NCBI GenBank assembly: GCA_001512435.1
Contig: LFRS01000026.1
Span: forward strand, 258-40,146
Origin: Halothermothrix sp. DTU029
Lineage (GTDB): Bacteria > Bacillota > Halanaerobiia > Halanaerobiales > DTU029
Direction: 5' to 3'
Length of the DNA: 39,889 nucleotides
Every line of letters begins with the position of its first letter. Within the stretch, counting starts at the first letter, position 1. This document shows positions 1 to 9,344 of this stretch, in pieces. The position numbers were made by a program, and so were the translations under genes. The notes beneath the pieces were generated by a model. That model was not told the DNA's origin. It was given only the letters and a program-made list of their open reading frames with translations, and did not search any database.

Positions 1-240
1 CAATACTCTGGTTCTGCTACCCTGAATACACTCAATAATGTCAGCAGTAATCAATTTAGCAACCAGTCTCCTGGTCAGTATAATCAGCAAAACCAATATA
101 GTCAGCAAAATTTCCAGACCAATATGGCCTCCCAGTATGGACAGAACTATTCTGCCCAACAGAATGCTGTAAATCAATACGGTGCTCAATACGCCTCAGG
201 AATTCAGGATGAAGATATAAGTAAATCATATTATAAGTAA
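1..240 (+). CDS. C-terminal fragment of a Q/N/S/Y-rich low-complexity protein (possibly spore-coat, CotF-like); 5' end outside window
   Basis: Frame 1 is open from base 1 to TAA at 238-240: QYSGSATLNTLNNVSSNQFSNQSPGQYNQQNQYSQQNFQTNMASQYGQNYSAQQNAVNQYGAQYASGIQDEDISKSYYK*. Followed by a terminator hairpin. Confidence 0.6.
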   Translation, partial: QYSGSATLNTLNNVSSNQFSNQSPGQYNQQNQYSQQNFQTNMASQYGQNYSAQQNAVNQYGAQYASGIQDEDISKSYYK

Positions 241-269
241 TCTTCAGAATGAAAATATTCCAATAGGAA

Positions 270-301
270 AAAGGGATAGGTAAAAAAATACCTATCCCTT
301 T
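270..301. terminator. Bidirectional intrinsic terminator between convergent genes
   Basis: Perfect 13-bp stem AAAGGGATAGGTA (270-282) / TACCTATCCCTTT (289-301) with a 6-nt A loop; T-rich on the + side; lies between the + strand tail and the 3' end of the ABC-F gene. Confidence 0.85.
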
Positions 302-317
302 CTTTTTGCTCTTCTTC

Positions 318-2240
318 CTATAACATTAACTCTTCCCATTGGAGATATAAGTCATTCAATTCTTCCTGGAGTTTTTCATAGTCATTCTTCATTTCATTTA
401 ATAATTCAATATTATCCAGGTTTTCTGGATCAATCATGGCCATTTCCAGGTCCTTTATTTTTCTTTCTTTTTCCTCAATACTCTCCTCAAGGGCTGCAAT
501 CCTATTCTGTCTTTTCCTCTCCTGACGGGCTTCTTCCTTTAACCTGTGGTAATCTGACTGGTATTCCTTTTCTTTGCTATCCTTTGCCTCTAATTCTTTA
601 TCCTGGAGGAATTCTTCTTTCTTTGACCTGTAGTAATCATAATTTCCATAGTATTTTATTAATTTGCCCTCTTCCAGTTCATAGATATAGTCAACTACTT
701 TATTTAAGAAATACCTATCATGGGAAACCAGCAAAACTGTACCTGGATATACCTTTAATACCTCCTCCAGGATCTCCCTGGAAGGTAAATCAAGGTGGTT
801 GGTGGGCTCATCCAGGATCAGGAAATTATAATCACCATTCATCAACTGGAGCAGCCGCAGGCGGCTCTTTTCACCACCACTTAGGGAGCCTACTTTTTTA
901 AAAACCTCATCATCAGTAAACAAAAAGGCTGCCAGGGCATTTCTGGCTTCATCTACGCTCATATTGGCTTCCCTTCTTAAGGCTGTAACCAGATCATCAT
1001 CAGGATTAAAACCCTCAAATTCCTGACTATAATAAGCAATTTTTACATTAGCCCCAAGCCTTAATGTCCCCTGGTCGGCCTTTAACTGGTCAAGAATAAT
1101 TTTCAGGAGAGTAGTTTTGCCGGTACCATTTCTGCCAATCAGGGCTACTTTATCCTGCCAGTATATATCCATGGCCAGGTTTTGCAGTAGCTCTAGGTCT
1201 CCAAATTTTTTATGGAGATTCTCTATATGGAGGACTTCTCTCCCACTTCTTTCATTCACTGTCAAATCCAATTGCATCTGCTTGCCATCTAATTCAGGCC
1301 TCTCAAGGCGTTCTATCCTCTCCAGGGATTTTTGCATGCTTTTTGCTCTCTTAAAAAGTTTTTCATTATTGGACTGGTGTCCCCATTGATAAAGTCGTTT
1401 TATTGCTTCTTCCATCTGCTTAATTTTCTTCTGTTGATTTTCATAAGCATTCTTTAATTGTTCATAACGTTTTAATCTTTCTTCTAAATAATAGGAATAA
1501 TTACCATGATAGATTTCATCACTGCCATTTTTTATTTCCACAATCCGGTTAATTACATGATCAAGAAAATAACGGTCATGGGAGATAATGATTATAGTCC
1601 CAGCATAATTCTTCAAATAGTCTTCCAACCATTGTATAGAAGGCAAATCCAGGTGGTTGGTCGGCTCATCCAGTAAAAGCAAATCAGGTTCAGTCAGAAG
1701 TAACTTTACCAGGCCCAGCCGGGTTTTCTCACCACCACTTAAATTATCTACAATCTTATTCTGCAATTCTTCTTCCCTGAACCCCATACCATAGGCAATC
1801 TGCCTGATCCTGGCTTCATACTGGTAACCACCGCTAAGTTCAAAGCGGTGCTGTAAATCACTATATTCCTCCATTAATCTATCCAGACCTGAACCACCCT
1901 TGTTACTGGCCTCACTAATACTTATCTCCAATTGGCGCAGACGCTTTTCAATAGTGGTCAGATTCTCATAAATTGTTTTTAATTCCTCAAAAAGGGTAAA
2001 ACCCTGGTTAAAATCAGGCATCTGGCTCAAATAGCCTAACTTTATCCCTTTTTTTATATAAAGAGAGCCTTCCTCAAAAGGCTCCATTCCGGCAATAATC
2101 TTAAAAACTGTTGTTTTGCCACAACCATTTGGGCCAATTAAGCCAACCCTTTCTCCCTCATTTACAAAAAGGGAAAAATCCTGCAAAACTTCTGTAATTC
2201 CATAGTTTTTTCTGATCCTATTCAGGCTAATTACCGACAT
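318..2240 (-). CDS. ABC-F family ATP-binding protein (two ABC domains, no TM)
   Basis: Two Walker A motifs (GPNGCGKTT, GRNGTGKTT), LSGGEK(T/S)R signatures, LLLDEPTNHLDLPS, C-terminal coiled coil. Start refined from TTG 2249 to ATG 2240 with AGGAG upstream. Confidence 0.93.
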   Translation of the reverse strand: MSVISLNRIRKNYGITEVLQDFSLFVNEGERVGLIGPNGCGKTTVFKIIAGMEPFEEGSLYIKKGIKLGYLSQMPDFNQGFTLFEELKTIYENLTTIEKRLRQLEISISEASNKGGSGLDRLMEEYSDLQHRFELSGGYQYEARIRQIAYGMGFREEELQNKIVDNLSGGEKTRLGLVKLLLTEPDLLLLDEPTNHLDLPSIQWLEDYLKNYAGTIIIISHDRYFLDHVINRIVEIKNGSDEIYHGNYSYYLEERLKRYEQLKNAYENQQKKIKQMEEAIKRLYQWGHQSNNEKLFKRAKSMQKSLERIERLERPELDGKQMQLDLTVNERSGREVLHIENLHKKFGDLELLQNLAMDIYWQDKVALIGRNGTGKTTLLKIILDQLKADQGTLRLGANVKIAYYSQEFEGFNPDDDLVTALRREANMSVDEARNALAAFLFTDDEVFKKVGSLSGGEKSRLRLLQLMNGDYNFLILDEPTNHLDLPSREILEEVLKVYPGTVLLVSHDRYFLNKVVDYIYELEEGKLIKYYGNYDYYRSKKEEFLQDKELEAKDSKEKEYQSDYHRLKEEARQERKRQNRIAALEESIEEKERKIKDLEMAMIDPENLDNIELLNEMKNDYEKLQEELNDLYLQWEELML

Positions 2241-2252
2241 CCCAAACAACTC

Positions 2253-2546
2253 CTACTGAGGTAATATATAAATAGGCTTTTCTTTATTCCTGCGATAGAG
2301 GATGAAAACATTACCGATGACCTGAACAACTTCTGCCTCACAGCTTGTGGCTAATTTTTCTGCTACATCCCTTACTTCTTCCAGTGAATTCTTCAACACT
2401 TTTCCCTTTACCAATTCATGGGCCGCTAAAGCCTCATCCATTTGATCTATAAGAGCCTGGTCCAGGCCACCCTTCCCTACATGGATAATAGGATTTAATT
2501 TATTGGCCTGTCCCTTTAGATAACTCCTTTGTTTTCCCCTTAACAT
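2253..2546 (-). CDS. yhbY: YhbY-type RNA-binding (CRM domain) protein
   Basis: MLRGKQRSYLKGQANKLNPIIHVGKGGL... is typical of the CRM/YhbY family; directly downstream of obgE; ATG 2546 preceded by AAAGGTGGTGA. Confidence 0.9.
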   Translation of the reverse strand: MLRGKQRSYLKGQANKLNPIIHVGKGGLDQALIDQMDEALAAHELVKGKVLKNSLEEVRDVAEKLATSCEAEVVQVIGNVFILYRRNKEKPIYILPQ

Positions 2547-2568
2547 TAAACTCACCACCTTTTATCTA

Positions 2569-3906
<1,338 letters not shown>

Positions 3907-4004
3907 TTATCAACTAAAGATAATTAAAAAGCTAGGTTCAAGGTTTTTATATTTTTCAGAAATACCTTTATCAGCAAAGGATAAGGAAATATAAACTGAT
4001 AGTA

Positions 4005-4035
4005 AATAAAAACCCCCAGTTTAAGGACTGAGGGT
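4005..4035 (-). terminator. Intrinsic terminator downstream of rpmA
   Basis: Minus strand ACCCTCAGT-CCTTAA-ACTGGGGGT (one mismatch in a 9-bp stem) followed by TTTTTATTTA. Confidence 0.85.
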
Positions 4036-4044
4036 AGATTATTT

Positions 4045-4323
4045 CTAATTAGCTAAACTTTCATATTGCTCTTCGCTATATACACTTATCTGGCGAGAAG
4101 ACTTACCCTTTCTTTCAAATGCAACATAACCGTCTATCTTTGAGAAGAGGGTGTCATCAGAACCTCTGCCAACATTTAAGCCTGGATGAAATTTAGTGCC
4201 TCTTTGTCTTACCAGAATACTTCCGGCTGTAACAAATTGTCCATCAAATCTTTTCACACCAAGTCGTTTAGAGTGACTATCGCGGCCATTTCTTGAACTA
4301 CCGCCACCTTTTTTCCTGGCCAT
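4045..4323 (-). CDS. rpmA: 50S ribosomal protein L27
   Basis: [51 protein letters not shown] 4323 with GGGGGGTGG upstream; track start is TTG 4329. Confidence 0.97.
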   Translation of the reverse strand: MARKKGGGSSRNGRDSHSKRLGVKRFDGQFVTAGSILVRQRGTKFHPGLNVGRGSDDTLFSKIDGYVAFERKGKSSRQISVYSEEQYESLAN

Positions 4324-4375
4324 AATCAATCCACCCCCCTGTAATTATTTTTATAATAAATACATGTAATTTTCT

Positions 4376-4687
4376 TTAGGCCTCTATCTTTTCAATTAAA
4401 ACCTTTGTATAAGGCTGGCGATGACCAGTCTTTTTGCGATAACGTTTTTTCCTGCGGTATTTGAAAACAATAACCTTTTTGTTTTTGCCCTGTTCCAGGA
4501 CTTTACCAATTACTTTGGCTCCTTCCAATACAGGATTGCCAAATCTGGCTCCATTATCATCCACTACGGATAAAACCTGATCAAACTCTACAGTTTCACC
4601 AGCTTCTACAGGAAGTTTCTCTACCTTGATAATCATTTCTTCTTCCACTCTGTATTGTTTTCCACCGGTTTTAATAATTGCATACAT
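4376..4687 (-). CDS. rplU: 50S ribosomal protein L21
   Basis: [39 protein letters not shown]..., typical L21. Confidence 0.97.
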   Translation of the reverse strand: MYAIIKTGGKQYRVEEEMIIKVEKLPVEAGETVEFDQVLSVVDDNGARFGNPVLEGAKVIGKVLEQGKNKKVIVFKYRRKKRYRKKTGHRQPYTKVLIEKIEA

Positions 4688-4691
4688 ACAG

Positions 4692-4797
4692 CTGCACCTC
4701 CCTTACCTCAAGACTCGCCGAAAGCAGGCAGCCTCTCTCTAATTGAGTTAGAGACATTTTATCTTCAGCCTGTCCCGTGCGGTTTTGGCAATACAAC
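4692..4797 (-). ncRNA. L21 ribosomal protein leader (candidate cis-regulatory RNA)
   Basis: About 110-nt leader between the sigma-A-like promoter and rplU; minus strand contains GCACGGGACAGGCTGAAG, a perfect 7-bp hairpin TCTCTAA-CTCAA-TTAGAGA (4736-4754) and GGCGAGTCTTGAGG near the SD. Resembles the known Firmicutes L21 leader; not confirmed by covariance model. Confidence 0.6.
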
Positions 4798-4803
4798 GTA
4801 ATT

Positions 4804-4832
4804 ATTTTAGCATATTGCAGCTAAGCAGTCAA
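4804..4832 (-). promoter_or_regulatory. Sigma-A-type promoter for rplU
   Basis: Minus strand TTGACT (4832-4827) - 17 nt - TAAAAT (4809-4804). Confidence 0.8.
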
Positions 4833-4896
4833 GTTTTAACTCACATAATTTTATCTTCCTGCATCTTTAACCAGTTTTCACTTTTTAAAATAGGAT

Positions 4897-5628
4897 CTAA
4901 TCTACAATTAAAGAAGCAGCTGCCTGATCCAGAATCAAGGTAACATCAGGGTGTAGCTGTAAAAATGAAGATGGTACCTGTGTAGTAACCTGGCCACAGA
5001 CGGTATCCCTGATAGCCTTTGCTTTTTTCTCACCACTGGCCAATAATATAATTCGCCTGGCTTTCAAGATCGTCCCCATGCCTACTGTTAAAGCCTTCTG
5101 TGGCACCTCTTCCATTGAGGAAAAAAATCTACTATTTACTTTAATGGTTTCTTCTGTTAAATTGACAAGGCCGGTATAGACATTTAAGCTTTCAGCTGGT
5201 TCATTAAAACCGATATGTCCGTTTTCTCCAATTCCCAGTACCTGAAGATCAATGCCCCCACTGGCTTCTATAGCCTTTTCATATTGCATACATTCCTCTT
5301 CAATGTCAGCAGCCATGCCATCAGGTAGATGGATATTTTCAGCTCTAATATTGATATGCTTAAAGAAATTTTCCTGCATGAAATAGTGATAACTCTGCAA
5401 ATCATCAGGGGGCAAGAGATAGTATTCATCCAGATTAAAGGTTTTTACTGCCGAAAAATCTACCTCACCCTCTTGATACATCCTTACTAATTCCTTATAC
5501 ATACCCAATGGGGTACTACCTGTTGCCAGTCCCAGTACAGTATCAGCTTTAAGTAAAACCTGACCGGCTACCAGTAAGGCTGCCTTTTTACTCATTGATT
5601 GATAATCTTCCTCAACAATTATACGCAT
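4897..5628 (-). CDS. nagB: Glucosamine-6-phosphate deaminase
   Basis: [34 protein letters not shown] motifs; ATG 5628 preferred over the track start (5640). Confidence 0.95.
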   Translation of the reverse strand: MRIIVEEDYQSMSKKAALLVAGQVLLKADTVLGLATGSTPLGMYKELVRMYQEGEVDFSAVKTFNLDEYYLLPPDDLQSYHYFMQENFFKHINIRAENIHLPDGMAADIEEECMQYEKAIEASGGIDLQVLGIGENGHIGFNEPAESLNVYTGLVNLTEETIKVNSRFFSSMEEVPQKALTVGMGTILKARRIILLASGEKKAKAIRDTVCGQVTTQVPSSFLQLHPDVTLILDQAAASLIVD

Positions 5629-5671
5629 AAGCTTCACCATCTTTTTTTAATATATAGTAAACCCTAAAAAA

Positions 5672-5700
5672 ATTATAATCCTTTTTTCCAGATACTGCAA
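5672..5700 (-). promoter_or_regulatory. Sigma-A-type promoter upstream of nagB
   Basis: Minus strand TTGCAG (5700-5695) - 17 nt - TATAAT (5677-5672). Confidence 0.75.
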
Positions 5701-5795
5701 ATCATTTTTTCTTTACTGCTTATATTCTATACTGGCCATTATAATATATAAATAGGTAAATATCCTTAAATAAATATGTAATTAAAGCACATTAA

Positions 5796-6944
5796 CTAAT
5801 AAATTCTCAAACCATCCTTAAAAACACTTTTCACCTTAAGCCCCTTATCCAGTAACACAAAATCAGCCCTATTGCCTGCTCTAATCCACCCCAGCTCATC
5901 ATCTAGACCCAGAAGGCGGGCTGGATTATAAGTTACCATATTTATAATTTTATATAAGGGAAGACTACTAATCCTGCTGATATTACGCACTGCCTGGTCC
6001 AGTGTTAACCTGCTTCCTGCCAGACTGCCATCGGCCAGGCGGGCTATCCCCTCTTTTACTATTACCGGCTGGCCACCAAACTCATATTCCCCATCTTCCA
6101 GAGTGCCAGCCCGCATCTGGTCAGTAACCAGAATAATCTGATTCAGGTCTTTTGCCTGCAAAACCAGCTGCAAAACTGCTGGATGAATATGAATAAGATC
6201 AGCTATTAGCTCTATACTGATATCTGTAGTTAAGGCAGTACCAATAATGCCTGGGTCGCGATGATGGAGGCCTGGCATGGCATTAAATAGATGTGTTATA
6301 TGACTAATACCTGACCTTAGGGCTTTAAGCATCTCTTCATAAGTGGCCCCACTATGGCCTGCAGAGCAAATAATCCCTTTTGCTCTAAGAAAGCTGATCA
6401 ATTCCTCTGCACCTTCAATCTCCGGGGCTAAAGTAACTATTTTAATAATATCAATAAAATTTTTTATCAATTCCAGATCCGGTAAGATAATATTTTCCTC
6501 TGCATGAGCACCTTTATATTTTTTGTTAATAAAAGGCCCTTCCAGGTGGCAGCCCAAAATTCTGGCACCAGTAGAACCAGTCCTCTCTTTCCTCATAGCA
6601 ATTCTAATAGCCTCTAAGGACCTGATAAGATCTTCAATAGGCATGGAGATAGTTGTTGGTAAAAAGGATGTTACTCCAGATTCTGGCAGGCTTTCTCTGA
6701 TGTGTAGCAGGGCTTCCTGACTGGCATCCATAGTATCAAAGCCAGCCACACCGTGAAAATGAATATCGATAAATCCTGGAGACAGATAATATCCGCCCCC
6801 ATCGATAATGTCCAGAGAAGAGCCTTTTTCCTGGCAAACATCCTTTTCCTTTATTATTATTTTTTCGATCCTATCCGAAAAGATTATTGAGCCCTTTTCA
6901 ATTTTATCCGGAAATATTATCTTTATATTTTTAAGGACCTTCAT
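5796..6944 (-). CDS. nagA: N-acetylglucosamine-6-phosphate deacetylase
   Basis: PGFIDIHFHGVAGFDTMDA, GCHLEGPFI, SAGHSGATYEE, THLFNAM, LVTDQM motifs. ATG 6944 preferred; track start 6956. Confidence 0.94.
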   Translation of the reverse strand: MKVLKNIKIIFPDKIEKGSIIFSDRIEKIIIKEKDVCQEKGSSLDIIDGGGYYLSPGFIDIHFHGVAGFDTMDASQEALLHIRESLPESGVTSFLPTTISMPIEDLIRSLEAIRIAMRKERTGSTGARILGCHLEGPFINKKYKGAHAEENIILPDLELIKNFIDIIKIVTLAPEIEGAEELISFLRAKGIICSAGHSGATYEEMLKALRSGISHITHLFNAMPGLHHRDPGIIGTALTTDISIELIADLIHIHPAVLQLVLQAKDLNQIILVTDQMRAGTLEDGEYEFGGQPVIVKEGIARLADGSLAGSRLTLDQAVRNISRISSLPLYKIINMVTYNPARLLGLDDELGWIRAGNRADFVLLDKGLKVKSVFKDGLRIY

Positions 6945-6958
6945 TACAAACAACACCT

Positions 6959-8644
6959 TTAGACCAGTTCTGCCCTGGCAAAGGTCCGATAAACATCCCT
7001 GATTATTATCTTGACTTCCTGCTCAACCAGGCTGCCAGCCTCTTCTACAATAATTATATAACCACTGATTCTGGCTATTCCTGCACTGGTATTATTGATC
7101 TGTTTTTCCTCTATTAAAACTATGTATTCTTCCCCCTCCTGGACAGGCAGGGCTAATCTGGCCAGTTCCTTTTTACTACCCTTATTGATAATATTATATG
7201 TTTCCAGATGTAATTCATCATTTCCTGAAATATATATGTCCAGGCCCGTTCTCTCTTCCAATTCTTTCAACTTCTCTCCCCCTGTACCGATCAATACTGC
7301 AGCCACTTTGGGGTGGACTTCAAGGAGGATGGCAGAGAAGTTCTCTTTGACAGCCAGGTCTGATATTTCCCGGATGATCTTTAAGGCCATACCGCTTTCT
7401 GATATAACCATACCACTTCCCTGGCAATAAGGGCATTCTCTCTGGATTAATTCCCCAAAACCTTCCCTGACCTTTTTCCTGGTCATCTCCACCAGGCCTA
7501 GCTTTGTTAAGCCCAAAAGGGCTGTTTTGGTCTTATCTTTTTTTAACTCTTCCTGCAAGACCTCCAGGACCTTTTCCTGGTGTTCTTTCAAGGCCATATC
7601 AATAAAATCGATAATTATAATACCGCCTATATCCCTGATCCGGAGTTGGCGGGCAATCTCTTTAGCAGCTTCCAGATTAGTCCTGAAAACTGTCTCCTGT
7701 AAATTCTTTTTCCCGGTATATTTGCCGGTATTTACATCAATACTGACCAGGGCTTCTGTTTTATCAATAATAATATAACCACCGGAGTTTAGCCAGACTT
7801 TTCGGTTTAAGGCCCGGGCTAACTCCTTCTCGATATTATAATTGACAAAAATGGGGATCTCTCTTTCATAGAGGAAAATACGGCTTTTTAAGTCAGGTGC
7901 CACCCTCTCCAGGAGATTTATAATATATTCATAATCTTTTTCACTATCAACAACCAGTTTTTCCAGATCAAGGGACACATAATCCCTGACCAGTTGCATG
8001 ATTAAATCAGCATGTGTATATATTAAGGCTGGTGCTTTACTGGCCTGATAATCCTCCTGGATAGTATCCCAGATATGAATTAAATAGTCCAGGTCTTTTT
8101 TCAGCTCTCCACTACCCCTGTCCATAGCATTGGTTCTGATAATTACACCATATTTGTCTCCAAGAAGGTCCCGGCTGATCTTTTTCAGGCGGTCGCGTTC
8201 TTCTGTTGCCAGGATTTTGCGGGAAATATTGATTTTGTTATCATAAGGTAGTAAGACAAAATACCGGCCGGGTATAGAAATTTTGCAACTGGCCTTTGGC
8301 CCTTTGGAACCAATGGATTCTTTAATTATCTGGACCATGATTTCCTGGCCAGGCCTGATAATTTCCTGTACACTGAGCCTGTTTTCCTGCCAGAGTTTTT
8401 CTTGCTCCTTATCCAGGAGTGGATATAGATCATTAATATGCAAAAAGGCATTCCGTTCAAGACCAATATCAACAAAGGCTGCCTGCATTCCCGGTAAAAC
8501 ATCCTTTACCTTGCCCCGGTAAACATTACCGGCTATCTGTTCATGAATATCCTGTTCCAGTAAGAGATCCTCTAAATGACCATCTCGCAGGATAGCAGCC
8601 CTTTTTTCCCTTATACCGGAATTAATAATAATCTGTATACTCAT
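6959..8644 (-). CDS. rng: Ribonuclease E/G family protein
   Basis: S1-like N-terminus (GNVYRGKVKDVLPGMQAAFVDIGLERNAFLH), catalytic region (IDVNTGKYTGKKN), Zn-link CPYCQGSG. Confidence 0.94.
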   Translation of the reverse strand: MSIQIIINSGIREKRAAILRDGHLEDLLLEQDIHEQIAGNVYRGKVKDVLPGMQAAFVDIGLERNAFLHINDLYPLLDKEQEKLWQENRLSVQEIIRPGQEIMVQIIKESIGSKGPKASCKISIPGRYFVLLPYDNKINISRKILATEERDRLKKISRDLLGDKYGVIIRTNAMDRGSGELKKDLDYLIHIWDTIQEDYQASKAPALIYTHADLIMQLVRDYVSLDLEKLVVDSEKDYEYIINLLERVAPDLKSRIFLYEREIPIFVNYNIEKELARALNRKVWLNSGGYIIIDKTEALVSIDVNTGKYTGKKNLQETVFRTNLEAAKEIARQLRIRDIGGIIIIDFIDMALKEHQEKVLEVLQEELKKDKTKTALLGLTKLGLVEMTRKKVREGFGELIQRECPYCQGSGMVISESGMALKIIREISDLAVKENFSAILLEVHPKVAAVLIGTGGEKLKELEERTGLDIYISGNDELHLETYNIINKGSKKELARLALPVQEGEEYIVLIEEKQINNTSAGIARISGYIIIVEEAGSLVEQEVKIIIRDVYRTFARAELV

Positions 8645-8648
8645 CCCT

Positions 8649-9344
8649 TCATCTCCCTACTATCTTTTCATCAAGGGGGCTATAAAGCTCTTCTTTTACC
8701 TTCACATACAGGCCTTCACGCACGATATTGACAATTGGAACATAGGCCACATCTGGAGAAAAATCTGCCAGAGCCCTGCTGATTTCTTCAGGCCTGAGAT
8801 TTCTTTCACTTCCACTCTCTACCTGAAAAAGCCATTTTCCTGGTCCAATTATTTGGGCCCTCTGTATCATAGGCCTGATATTAATCTCTATATCTCCCTT
8901 TTTCACCCTTTCCCGCCTAACCCTTATCTCTTCTTCAGCCAGAAATCTATTTAACAGGTCTTCCTCAGCTATATTTTCTTGCTTAAAAACCATGGAAAAG
9001 ATGTATCTGGCTGTATTGATGGTAGCCATTAAGGCTTTACTATCTTCAGCTATAGAAACGGCTTTATTAATCTTGAGGCCAGGAGGTAGTTCTTGATTAA
9101 CCAGGCTAATAAAGTCCTTTATCTCCATTTCCTGATTTAATTGCAGATCAAAATATTCCTTCCAGCCAACCATACCTACCTTCAGAGGCTGGGCTAAGGC
9201 CAATTGGATATGAGGATTAAATCCTTTTGAATAAGCCAGGGGTAATTTAGCCCTCCTGAAAGCCCGGCGAAAGGTAGTCATCAATTCCAGATGTGAGATA
9301 TATTTAATTTCTTCTAATTTCTCAAACTCTGCCCTAATTAACAT
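8649..9344 (-). CDS. TIGR03936-like (DUF2344) radical-SAM-associated protein
   Basis: MLIRAEFEKLEEIKYISHLELMTTFRRAFRRAKLPLAYSKGFNPHIQLALAQPL; adjacent to its usual radical-SAM partner. ATG 9344 with GTGGTGAT upstream; track start 9398 overlaps the preceding gene by 65 nt. Confidence 0.88.
   Translation of the reverse strand: MLIRAEFEKLEEIKYISHLELMTTFRRAFRRAKLPLAYSKGFNPHIQLALAQPLKVGMVGWKEYFDLQLNQEMEIKDFISLVNQELPPGLKINKAVSIAEDSKALMATINTARYIFSMVFKQENIAEEDLLNRFLAEEEIRVRRERVKKGDIEINIRPMIQRAQIIGPGKWLFQVESGSERNLRPEEISRALADFSPDVAYVPIVNIVREGLYVKVKEELYSPLDEKIVGR

Noticed and set aside
584-1389. Plus-strand ORFs 584-901 and 1117-1389
   Set aside because: Fully antisense within the ABC-F gene, low-complexity translations, no independent RBS or family resemblance.
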